From: Bacteroidales bacterium
GTDB taxonomy: Bacteria; Bacteroidota; Bacteroidia; Bacteroidales; JAHJDW01
Assembly (NCBI GenBank): GCA_029004185.1
Contig: JAQUPB010000015.1
Span: 1 to 32,723 of the forward strand
Length of the DNA: 32,723 nt
Direction: 5' to 3'
Shown here: positions 17,418 through 24,590 of the stretch, piece by piece
Position numbering within the stretch: position 1 is the stretch's first letter
Layout: each line of letters opens with the position of its first letter
Translations under genes and position numbers: made by a program
Notes under the pieces: generated by a model
The model's database searches: none
What the model saw: only the letters and a program-made list of their open reading frames with translations
Told to the model about the DNA's origin: nothing

Positions 17418-18404
17418 TTATATTTTTCTTTTAAACCAGTCGAGAGTTATTTTCAGTCCGGTTTCGACATCTATCTCAGGGTTGTAACTGATTAATTTTT
17501 GCGCTTTTCTTATATCTGCATGTGAATTTTTAATATCTCCTGTTCTTTCGGGATTGTAAACCGGAGAAACAGAAGAACCGGTTAAATTTTTCAATAATTC
17601 ATAAAGATTATTTAATGATGTTTTTCTGCCATAAGCAATATTAAGAACTTCGCCATTGGATTTTGCGATATCGGAAAATACAGCTTTTATATTTGCCTGA
17701 ACCACATTTTCAACGAAAGTGAAGTCGCGTGTTTGCTCTCCGTCGCCGTTTATAGAAGGCGGAATATTATTCAGCAATGAGTTGATAAAAATAGGAATTA
17801 CGGCGGCGTATGGTCCGTCGGGATTCTGACGCGGTCCGAAAATATTAAAATACCTCTATCCGATAATATTCATTTCATAAATTTTTCTGAATACTCCTGC
17901 ATACAATTCATTTGCGATTTTTGAAACCGCATAAGGTGAAAGCGGGTTGCCTGTTATTTCCTCTTTTTTTGGTAAGGTTTTATTGTCGCCATAAACCGAA
18001 GATGAGCTGGCATAAATAAAACGTTTAACTTTTGATTCTTTTGCGGCAAAAAGCATATTTATAAATCCATCAACATTTGATTCATTAGTGGCAACAGGAT
18101 TTTGCACTGAGCGTGGAACTGAACAAAGAGCGGCTTCGTGAAAAACAAAATCAGCATTTTTGCATGCTTTAAGGCAGGAATTATAATCTTTTATATCGGC
18201 ATTTATGAATTCAAAGTTTTTAAAATTCATAAAGGGCTTGATGTTTTCAATTGGACCTGATGACAAATTATCAATGACAGTAATTTTACGTGCATTATAT
18301 TTTGCCAGGTATTCGACAATGTTTGAACCTATAAATCCTGCTCCGCCTGTAACAAGAAATGAATATTGGTTTAAATCTTCCTCGTGATATTGCTTCTCGT
18401 ACAT
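17418..18404 (-). pseudogene. wbpP: UDP-GlcNAc 4-epimerase (WbpP-like) interrupted by an in-frame TAG
   Basis: Read through one TAG at 17858-17856, this is a full-length 328-codon NAD-dependent epimerase. Before the stop (182 codons) are the Rossmann motif FLVTGGAGFIGSNIVEYL, HEAALCSVPRSVQNP, the catalytic SSSSVYG and Tyr-x-x-x-Lys in YAVSK. After it are RYFNIFGPRQNPDGPYAAVI, INGDGEQTRDFTFVENVVQA and ADIRKAQKL, with no frame change. Family members have Leu at the stop position (IIGLRYFN), so a single TTG-to-TAG change explains it. WbpP makes UDP-GalNAc from UDP-GlcNAc for O-antigen. The rest of the reading frame shows no decay, so the mutation is very recent, a sequencing error, or read through by a suppressor. 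TAG is a normal stop elsewhere (30236, 30837). Confidence 0.9.
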
Positions 18405-18424
18405 TTTTGATTTTTTAAATGATT

Positions 18425-19216
18425 TTATGATTTTATTTTACATACATCGGGCATTTTAATTTTATGCTTATTGCAATTATGCCGTGTAACATATATTTTC
18501 AGAACTTCGGTCTGCCTTTTGGTCAGGTTGGTTTTTTTTATTTCGGATAAAGAAATGATTTTGTTTTTTTCGCAGTATTTCATTGCCCATTCAAGCTCAT
18601 TGTATGTTGCTCCGATTTGTTCTTCATCTGTTTTGTCTTTTTCCCATAAGCCGTCGGTTGGTGCTGCTTTTTGGATTGATTTCGGAACGTCGAGAAATTT
18701 TCCGAGAGCATATACTTCCGATTTCAAAAGGTCGCCGATAGGATTTATGTCCACGCCGCCGTCGCCGTATTTTGTAAAAAAACCAACCCCGAAATCTTCA
18801 ATTTTATTTCCCGTGCCGCAAACAAGATATTTATTGGTATTGGCAAAAGCATAAAGAGTAACCATTCGCAAACGGGAACGGATATTTGCCAGAGCAAGAT
18901 CTCCCTTTGCATTTTCAGGTAAATTACAGATGAGTTCCGAGAAGACAGATGACAGGTCAATCGTACGGGAAGAAACATTTTTGAATTTCTTTTTCAGCCA
19001 GTTTATGTGTTCCACAGAAAGGTAATATTGTTCTTTGTTTTGAAAAACAGGCATGTTCAAAGTTACAACGGGAAAATCTGTTTTGGCACAAAGAGCAGAA
19101 ACAACGGCTGAATCAATTCCCCCTGATACGCCGATTACAAACCCTTTTTGTTTTGATGTGTTTAGTTTTTTTACCAGCCAGTTTGTAATATGTTCCGCAA
19201 CTTTTTTACAGTTCAT
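18425..19216 (-). CDS. nadE: NH3-dependent NAD(+) synthase
   Basis: This 263-residue N-type ATP pyrophosphatase has the PP-loop GVSGGIDSAVVSAL (about residues 28-41). The family signature GTGNKIEDFGVGFFTKYGDG (about 146-165) is followed by INPIGDLLKSEVYALGKFLDVP and PTDGLWEKDKTDEEQIGATY, which binds deamido-NAD. It amidates deamido-NAD to NAD in the cytoplasm. The length fits the short form without a glutaminase domain, which uses free ammonia. It is the first gene of the polysaccharide run, 20 bases before the epimerase, and lies downstream of a large inverted repeat. Some glycan loci carry such paralogues, so this need not be the only NAD synthase. Confidence 0.9.
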   Translation of the reverse strand: MNCKKVAEHITNWLVKKLNTSKQKGFVIGVSGGIDSAVVSALCAKTDFPVVTLNMPVFQNKEQYYLSVEHINWLKKKFKNVSSRTIDLSSVFSELICNLPENAKGDLALANIRSRLRMVTLYAFANTNKYLVCGTGNKIEDFGVGFFTKYGDGGVDINPIGDLLKSEVYALGKFLDVPKSIQKAAPTDGLWEKDKTDEEQIGATYNELEWAMKYCEKNKIISLSEIKKTNLTKRQTEVLKIYVTRHNCNKHKIKMPDVCKIKS

Positions 19217-19263
19217 AATTTTATACCATTTCTAATTATAAATTAGTCCATTTGATTATTAGT

Positions 19264-19330
19264 ATAATGCCGAGAGAGTTTATGTTTAGTCCAATTAATT
19301 GGACTATTACATAAACCGAATCGGTATTAT
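19264..19330. repeat. 67-base three-stem inverted repeat upstream of nadE
   Basis: Three nested arms fold on one axis. The outer arm ATAATGCCGA pairs with TCGGTATTAT (one G-T pair), the middle arm GTTTATGT pairs with ACATAAAC exactly, and the centre is the 18-base perfect palindrome AGTCCAATTAATTGGACT (19288-19305). Small internal loops of 4x4 and 1x2 bases separate them. A further small repeat, CTAATT-ATA-AATTAG, lies at 19232-19246. There is no T run, so it is not a standard terminator. It could be an operator, an mRNA leader structure or a miniature mobile element. Confidence 0.75.
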
Positions 19331-19411
19331 TAAAAGTTCTGTTCAATGCATTGTAAAATTACTATTAATCTTTTAATTTGAAAAACTTATCCTGAATATT
19401 ATAATAAATAA

Positions 19412-19442
19412 AAAAGCTGTCAGAAATTAATTGACAGCTTTT
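19412..19442. terminator. bidirectional Rho-independent terminator
   Basis: An 11-base-pair perfect stem AAAAGCTGTCA / TGACAGCTTTT with a 9-base loop lies 20 bases past the stop of the beta-propeller gene. On the minus strand the stem runs into TTTTTTATTTATT, a good U tract. It should end the propeller transcript before nadE. Confidence 0.9.
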
Positions 19443-19462
19443 AATGTTATGAATGTGATTCT

Positions 19463-20848
19463 TTATTTTCCTTTTGCTGGAGCCGGTAATGGTATGCATG
19501 ACAGCTTTGCCCAATATATATCATATCCGCCTTCACTTGTAAAAGTTTTGGTGCCAAAAATTGCATTTCCTTTTAATTCACCGCAGAAATAAACGCCTCC
19601 TTTTTTATCCAGAGTTACGCTTTCAGCGCTTTCAATATCTTTGCCGCCGCCGCGTACCAAACCGATTAGAGTTCCACTAGGGTCATATTTTGCAACAAAA
19701 ATATCATTTATTCCGGCGCTTGTAATTGAATATTTGTCAAAATAGCAGGTGCTTTGGAATATTCCTACTACGTAAGAGTTTCCATTTCCATCAACAGTAC
19801 ATTCTGTTGCAATTTCAGTTCCCCTGCTTCCTGCAGTTTTTGCCCAGATAGCATTACCTTTTGGGTCATATTTTGCAAGGAACATGTCTTCATTTCCAAC
19901 GCTGCGTACATATATTCCACCGAAAGAAACGGTATCGGTAAAACGTCCTGTCATATATGAATTTCCGTTATTGTCAACTGCAACACCGAATACGTCATCA
20001 TAATCTTTTCCTCCGGCTTGTTTCACCCACATTGTATTACCATCTTTGTCGTATTTTGCTAAAAATATGTCAAAATCGCCAAGAGAAGTCATTTGGAAAT
20101 TATCACTGATTAAAGTTCCTTTAAAATCGCCGGTAATAAATACATTACCTGCACCATCGCAAGCAACAGTATAACTTTCAACATCTTCCCTGCTTGATAC
20201 TTGTTCAGCCCATATTATATTTCCTTGCAAATCGAATTTGCAAATGAATGCATCTTTTCCGCCTGCTGATGTCAGGTTGAAGTTTCCAAATTGTGCTGTT
20301 GATTTAAAAAATCCTGTAAGATAAATGTTATCATAAATATCAACTGTAATACCGCTTGATTCATCTTCGCTTGCGCCGCCTACTCTTTTCACCCACTGTA
20401 CTGTACCGTTCTGGTCATACTTTGCAAGAAATGCATCGGATGAACCTGCGCTTGATACCTTTATTTTATCAAAAACCGCCTGATTTGAAATTATGCCTCC
20501 GACATATATAAAACCCTTACTGTCAACTGAAACGCTGTATGCTCTGTCGTCGTCAATACCTCCGCCGTGCCTTACCCATAAGATGTTTCCCTTAATATCA
20601 TATTTGGCTAAAAAGGCGTCATAATCGCCGCTGCTTGTGATTGAATCTTTGCCGAAGTGAGCTGTTCCCGAAAAACGTCCTACGATGAAAACATTTCCTG
20701 CATCGTCGAGAGTTATTGAATAGCCTAAATCAACATCATGTCCACCTGCCTGATTAACAATTTCCCAGCAGTTCTGGTTTTTGTCTTGTGCGTATAAAAT
20801 AGCGGTTGAAACCATTATTGCAACCAACAATAGAAATAATTTTTTCAT
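19463..20848 (-). CDS. secreted SBBP-repeat beta-propeller protein
   Basis: This 461-residue protein starts with a signal peptide (MKKLFLLLVAIMVSTAILYA, cut about residue 20). The rest is seven copies of a roughly 50-60-residue unit. Each copy has a DAFLAKYD-like core followed by a G-N-x-x-W strand: YDAFLAKYD, SDAFLAKYD, KDAFICKFD, FDIFLAKYD, EDMFLAKYD, NDIFVAKYD and a final YDIYWAKLS. Between them lie GNVFIVGRFSGTAHFG-type strands. This matches the SBBP family, and seven copies suit a closed seven-bladed propeller. No type IX sorting tail follows the last blade, so it may stay in the periplasm or be a lipid-free outer-surface protein. It has its own promoter and terminator and thus stands alone. 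Function is unknown. Confidence 0.85.
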   Translation of the reverse strand: MKKLFLLLVAIMVSTAILYAQDKNQNCWEIVNQAGGHDVDLGYSITLDDAGNVFIVGRFSGTAHFGKDSITSSGDYDAFLAKYDIKGNILWVRHGGGIDDDRAYSVSVDSKGFIYVGGIISNQAVFDKIKVSSAGSSDAFLAKYDQNGTVQWVKRVGGASEDESSGITVDIYDNIYLTGFFKSTAQFGNFNLTSAGGKDAFICKFDLQGNIIWAEQVSSREDVESYTVACDGAGNVFITGDFKGTLISDNFQMTSLGDFDIFLAKYDKDGNTMWVKQAGGKDYDDVFGVAVDNNGNSYMTGRFTDTVSFGGIYVRSVGNEDMFLAKYDPKGNAIWAKTAGSRGTEIATECTVDGNGNSYVVGIFQSTCYFDKYSITSAGINDIFVAKYDPSGTLIGLVRGGGKDIESAESVTLDKKGGVYFCGELKGNAIFGTKTFTSEGGYDIYWAKLSCIPLPAPAKGK

Positions 20849-20881
20849 AGTTTTAAAGATTTAATGTTTTAAAAAAGTTCT

Positions 20882-20911
20882 CAAATATATAAATTATTTT
20901 AAAGAAAACAA
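20882..20911 (-). promoter_or_regulatory. Bacteroidota promoter of the beta-propeller gene
   Basis: On the minus strand TTG (20911-20909) and TATATTTG (20889-20882) are separated by exactly 19 bases, matching the Bacteroidota primary sigma consensus. The box lies 33 bases before the ATG, leaving a leader of about 25-28 bases. Confidence 0.75.
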
Positions 20912-20932
20912 CTTTTTAGAATATAAATATAG

Positions 20933-22360
20933 TTAATTTCTTATTTTTTTCTCGATTTCTTCGATATAGCTTTTGAATTGCCTGTCGGTTTCCATTAAGT
21001 TATTTACTGTTCTGCATGCATGCAAAACGGTTGCATGGTCTTTATTTCCGCAATGCAAACCTATCATGGCAAGGGATAGTTTTGTGAAATTTTTTGAAAA
21101 ATACATTGCTATCTGTCGTGCCTGCACAACTTCCCTTTTTCGTGTTTTTGAGCCTATCATTTCGGGAGGTACATTAAAATATTCGCAAACCACTTTCTGG
21201 ATATAATCGATATTGATTTCCCTTGCGCTTTTCTTAACGCAAACATCGAGAACTTGTTTGGCTAATGCTAGGTTTATTGCTTTTTTATTAAGGGTTGACT
21301 GTGCAATTAATGATATTAGTGCTCCTTCAATTTCACGGATGTTTGCAGTTATGCTTGTTGCCAGATATTCGATCACATCATGCGGTATTTCTATGCCTTC
21401 GTTATAAATTTTCTTTTCGAATATTGCAATGCGGGTTTCAAGGTCAGGTGATTGAAGATCGGCAGCAAGACCCCATTTGAATCTCGAGAGCAACCGTTGT
21501 TCAATGTTCTGCATTTCAACCGGCGGTTTGTCGGAAGTTAGTACTATTTGTTTTCCTGAACGGTGGAGATGGTTAAATACATCGAAAAATATATTTTGTG
21601 TTCCCTCTTTTCCTGATAAAAAATGAATGTCATCTAATATTAATGTATCGAGCATCTGGTAAAAATGTATAAAATCATTATGATGCCCGTTTCTTGTTGC
21701 GTCAACATATTGCTGAACGAACTTATTTGTTTCAACGTACACTACTGTTTTGTTCGGGAAATTATTTTTTATCTTAATTCCTATAGCATGTCCCAGATGA
21801 GTTTTTCCCAAACCGACTTTACTGTATATGAATAAGGGATTGAAGGAAGTACCGCCGGGGTTGCTTGCTATTGCAAGTCCTGCAGCTCTTGCAAGCCTGT
21901 TGCAGTCGCCTTCAACAAAATTATCGAAAGAGTATATAGGATTAAGCTGAGAGTGTACCTCTACTTTTTTTAATCCGGGAATGATAAAGGGATTGCGTAT
22001 AGTGTTATCCTCATTAATATTAACCGGCAGAGAAATTGGCGGGTTTTTCAGGTCCTTTGAGTTTTTTGTCGGCACTTTAATTGTAACCGGCGACTTACTC
22101 AAGGTATTGTCAACTACAATACTGTATTCCAGCCTTCCTTCATTTCCAAGTTCCTTTTTTATCGTTTTTTTCAGAAGAGTGATATAATGTTCTTCCAACC
22201 ATTCATAAAAAAACTGACTCGGAACCTGAATTGTCAAAACATCGTTTTCTAACTTTAGTGGTTTGATCGGTTCAAACCAAGTTTTAAAACTCTGTAAGTT
22301 TATATTATCTTGTATAACCTTTAAGCAACTATCCCAAACTTTTACAAAATCCTTTTCCAT
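20933..22360 (-). CDS. dnaA: chromosomal replication initiator DnaA
   Basis: This 475-residue protein has all four DnaA domains. Domain I is at about residues 1-75 (FKTWFEPIKPL), with a short linker to about 143. The AAA+ core follows from YSFDNFVEGDCNRLARAA, with Walker A VGLGKTHLGHA (182-192), Walker B LILDDIHFLSG and the arginine-bearing LLSRFKWGL. Domain IV has GNKDHATVLHACRTV, which reads the DnaA box. It opens the replication origin and also acts as a regulator. One oddity is that the glycine normally opening the Walker A loop (IYGG) is Ser180-Lys181 here, while Gly183, Gly185, Lys186 and Thr187 are kept. The gene is monocistronic, with an AT-rich 347-base region upstream. Confidence 0.97.
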   Translation of the reverse strand: MEKDFVKVWDSCLKVIQDNINLQSFKTWFEPIKPLKLENDVLTIQVPSQFFYEWLEEHYITLLKKTIKKELGNEGRLEYSIVVDNTLSKSPVTIKVPTKNSKDLKNPPISLPVNINEDNTIRNPFIIPGLKKVEVHSQLNPIYSFDNFVEGDCNRLARAAGLAIASNPGGTSFNPLFIYSKVGLGKTHLGHAIGIKIKNNFPNKTVVYVETNKFVQQYVDATRNGHHNDFIHFYQMLDTLILDDIHFLSGKEGTQNIFFDVFNHLHRSGKQIVLTSDKPPVEMQNIEQRLLSRFKWGLAADLQSPDLETRIAIFEKKIYNEGIEIPHDVIEYLATSITANIREIEGALISLIAQSTLNKKAINLALAKQVLDVCVKKSAREINIDYIQKVVCEYFNVPPEMIGSKTRKREVVQARQIAMYFSKNFTKLSLAMIGLHCGNKDHATVLHACRTVNNLMETDRQFKSYIEEIEKKIRN

Positions 22361-22707
22361 TATTTGCTATAAGTATTTTTTAATTCATGACTCAGAAATG
22401 GTTAAAATTTGATTAAATTATACGGGTTATCTATGCAGTAAACTAAATCAACTATCTAATCAAAATTTATTTTTACAAATATTAACAAAAAAAATAATTA
22501 AAAAAAATTTTTTTGTCTTGTTTTTCTAAAAAAAATATATTAACTAAAAGGCACATATAAAAGTATTTTTATATGTTAATTGCATAAATAAATATTTTTG
22601 CAATGATAAGAAAATTAAAATCCATTTTCCAAAAAAAAATCAATCCTTTTTTCTTTGTAGTAATATCAGTAAATTCTGGCAGATATTTTTTTTAATGAAA
22701 TTTGCTT
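22361..22707. other. 347-base AT-rich region upstream of dnaA
   Basis: No gene of note is seen here. It holds long A and T runs (22485-22550), a perfect 10-base-pair hairpin ACATATAAAA-GTAT-TTTTATATGT (22553-22576) and an ATTGCA/TGCAAT pair (22579-22604). I found no good match to the DnaA box TTATNCACA; the nearest is TTATCTATG at about 22427. It could be an AT-rich unwinding region, but evidence for an origin is weak. Confidence 0.4.
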
Positions 22708-23319
22708 TTATTTGCTTTCAAGGGATTCGATGTTATCAACGAATTTCTTTATTGAAAACACAATGCTTTCAGAAAGTTTTTTTCTTATTGAAAATTTTAT
22801 TTCGCAATTTGCTTCTGAATAACATATTTCGTATTTGACTTTATTTTCAATTAATATCTTTATTATGTCATTTAAAACTACATATTTTGCAGTTGCTTTA
22901 AAACTTTCATTTATTGTATTGGTTATTATTTCTGCATTTTTTATGGAATCGGCGGCTGCATTTCTGTATGCTTTTGTTAAGCCGTTAATTCCAAGCAACG
23001 AACCGCCGAAATATCTAACAACAACAATCATCACATTTGTCAAACTGTTTGATATTATTTGATTTAAAATAGGTTTACCTGCCGTGTTGCTGGGTTCGCC
23101 GTCGTCGTTGGCTTTTTGAATTGTTTTTTTGTTGCCTAATACATATGCATAACATTTATGCTTTGCACTATGATGCTTTTTCCTGATGTCGTTTATTATT
23201 GATTTCGTTTCATCGGCGGAAGATACAGGATAAGCAAAAGATAAAAATTTACTGCCTCTGTCCTTAAAAATTCCTTCGGACTTCTTTTTAATTGTTTTAT
23301 ATGTATCGTCAGAGAACAT
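22708..23319 (-). CDS. yigZ: YigZ/IMPACT-family protein
   Basis: This 203-residue protein shows the UPF0029 (IMPACT N-terminal) signature: RKKHHSAKHKCYAYVLG, then NDDGEPSNTAGKPILNQI (about residues 69-86) and VVVRYFGGSLLGINGLTKAY (about 98-117). A C-terminal ferredoxin-like domain (DUF1949-like) follows. The length of about 200 matches E. coli YigZ. The family is linked to translation control in eukaryotes, and its bacterial role is not firmly known. It probably acts in the cytoplasm. It lies alone between dnaA and the EamA gene, with its start set by the only ATG before EGIFKDRGSKF. Confidence 0.9.
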   Translation of the reverse strand: MFSDDTYKTIKKKSEGIFKDRGSKFLSFAYPVSSADETKSIINDIRKKHHSAKHKCYAYVLGNKKTIQKANDDGEPSNTAGKPILNQIISNSLTNVMIVVVRYFGGSLLGINGLTKAYRNAAADSIKNAEIITNTINESFKATAKYVVLNDIIKILIENKVKYEICYSEANCEIKFSIRKKLSESIVFSIKKFVDNIESLESK

Positions 23320-23415
23320 TTTGAATTATTTTTTTATTGAACGCGTAACGCTGAACTTATTTTGCCAAGGGCATAGAGCAAAGGGCTTAGTGTTTTAAAA
23401 GCATTTTAACCACAA

Positions 23416-23447
23416 ACTACAAACAACAAACCACAAACATTTTTTTA
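23416..23447. repeat. ACTACAAAC-type intergenic repeat at the EamA gene 3' end
   Basis: The run ACTACAAACAACAAACCACA continues as AACATTTTTT into the TTA that is the stop of the EamA transporter gene. Similar repeats end ribD (24551-24590) and ftcD (30896-30935). The bases before it (23340-23395) include degenerate GCAAAGGGCTTAGTG-like pieces that recall the GCAAAG/CTTAG repeats at 24480-24540. Confidence 0.6.
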
Positions 23448-24311
23448 TGAATTTGCAACCATAAATATAGCAACAATTGCGGCAATGAGTCCGATTAAAT
23501 TAACTTTCGAAAGTTTTTCACGAAAAAATAAAAAACCCGACAAAGCCGATAAACAAATTATTGTTGAATTGAAAAGCGGAAAAAAAACCGAACTGTCAAA
23601 TTTGCGCGATTCAATTACTTTCATGAAATAATACGTGGAATAAAAATTAAATATTCCGAGAATTATACCACCGTAAATATTTTTCAACGTGATTTTCATT
23701 TTTGATGTTGAAACCATAACCACGATGATGATTGCCCCGATGACAAAACTTATAATAAAGACAACCAGAAGATATGAAGGCAGTTCATTTTTTCCTATTT
23801 CTTTCAGCATTGCATAATTAAGTAAAGCATCGTTTATTCCGCTGCCGAAAAATAAAATCAGCGGCAAAAGAAAAAGCGGTATCGAGAGTTTTTTGTCGTT
23901 TTTGCTTTTTAAGGAAGAAAGGCAAAAAGCAATCAGGGCAAGAAATATTCCTGCAATTCTCAATGAACTGACTGAATCATTAAAATAAATGAACGCAAAA
24001 AATACAGGAATGATTATTGACATTTTGCTCGAAATAACCGAAACGGAAATACCTGCTTTTTGCGTTGATATTCCGAAAATGTTGAACATGAGGACAAATA
24101 ATATTCCGTTTAATATTGAGTATTTGAGCCAACTTGCGCCGGTAAGTGTTGTTAAATTGATTTTTATATCTGAAAAAGCGATGCAAAAAATTATTGCAAC
24201 AAGGTAGTTTATGATTATTGCCTGAAAAATACTTATGCCGGATTTTTCAAATAATTTGAACAGGATTATTATTGCCATTGAGGTGAGGATGGCAAGTATC
24301 AGGTATAGCAT
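23445..24311 (-). CDS. EamA/DMT-family transporter
   Basis: This 288-residue protein has ten hydrophobic helices in two repeats of five, the layout of the drug/metabolite transporter superfamily. MSIIIPVFFAFIYFNDSVSS (roughly residues 92-111) ends the first EamA repeat, and FFPLFNSTIICLSALSGFLF-FREKLS ends the second; both have the family's helix-charge-pair feature. It is an inner-membrane transporter, with substrate not readable. Seven bases before its ATG lies a five-unit AAAG tract, an unusual leader that could vary in length. The gene stands alone between yigZ and ribD, with repeats on both sides. Confidence 0.85.
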   Translation of the reverse strand: MLYLILAILTSMAIIILFKLFEKSGISIFQAIIINYLVAIIFCIAFSDIKINLTTLTGASWLKYSILNGILFVLMFNIFGISTQKAGISVSVISSKMSIIIPVFFAFIYFNDSVSSLRIAGIFLALIAFCLSSLKSKNDKKLSIPLFLLPLILFFGSGINDALLNYAMLKEIGKNELPSYLLVVFIISFVIGAIIIVVMVSTSKMKITLKNIYGGIILGIFNFYSTYYFMKVIESRKFDSSVFFPLFNSTIICLSALSGFLFFREKLSKVNLIGLIAAIVAIFMVANS

Positions 24312-24318
24312 AGGTTAG

Positions 24319-24343
24319 TTTCTTTCTTTCTTTCTTTCTTTTT
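24319..24343 (-). repeat. (AAAG)5 tetranucleotide tract before the EamA start
   Basis: The plus strand reads five TTTC units (24319-24338) then five T. On the coding strand this is AAAAA followed by (GAAA)5, ending 7 bases before the ATG at 24311, exactly where a ribosome or leader would sit. Tetranucleotide tracts slip during replication and can make expression phase-variable. Confidence 0.8.
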
Positions 24344-24390
24344 AAAATTGTTTTTTATTATGTAATTTCTGAAATATTTAAAGTTAAAAA

Positions 24391-24566
24391 GTTTGTGGTT
24401 TGTAGTTTGTTGTTGGGGAAAAGTTAATATTATATTGCTAAATTGTTGAATTGTTAAAAAAATCATTAATTTTTTTTTCTCTGCGTCTTAGCTTTGCGAG
24501 AAACTTTTTTGTTTTGTAAAACCGCAAAGAACGCTAAGCTTTTATTTTAAACTACAAACAACAAAC
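24391..24566. repeat. 176-base nested inverted-repeat element between the EamA gene and ribD
   Basis: The left arm GTTTGTGGTTTGTAGTTT (24391-24408) pairs with the right arm AAACTACAAACAACAAAC (24549-24566) at 17 of 18 positions. Inside lies a second pair: CTTAGCTTTGCG (24488-24499) and CGCAAAGAACGCTAAG, just after 24520. The ends carry no visible target duplication. It looks like a non-coding mobile or structural repeat unit and it runs into the 3' end of ribD. Confidence 0.65.
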
Positions 24567-24590
24567 ATTTTAAACAACAAACTTATTTTT
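24551..24590. repeat. 40-base repeat copy overlapping the ribD stop
   Basis: These 40 bases match 30896-30935 at 36 positions. The shared core is ACTACAAAC, then TTTTAAAC, then ACAAACTTATTTT. Here the repeat includes the TTA stop of ribD (24570-24572) and the codons for its last few residues (Lys-Phe-Val-Val). Confidence 0.75.

Noticed and set aside
17418..17777. A separate 119-residue gene starting at 17777
   Set aside because: It is the C-terminal part of the broken epimerase; the reading frame continues upstream to the TAG with family motifs intact.
22603..22695. 30-codon plus-strand reading frame upstream of dnaA, with TATTTTTG 2 bases before its ATG
   Set aside because: Very AT-rich, no -35-like TTG at the right spacing, Phe/Lys-rich peptide with no recognisable feature; likely chance.
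22361..22707. Replication origin beside dnaA
   Set aside because: No cluster of TTATNCACA-like boxes could be found; AT-richness alone is not enough. A GC-skew plot of the full chromosome would decide.
23411..24566. CRISPR-like array of ACAAAC units
   Set aside because: The units are irregular, lack constant spacers and occur as inverted pairs at gene ends; no cas genes nearby.
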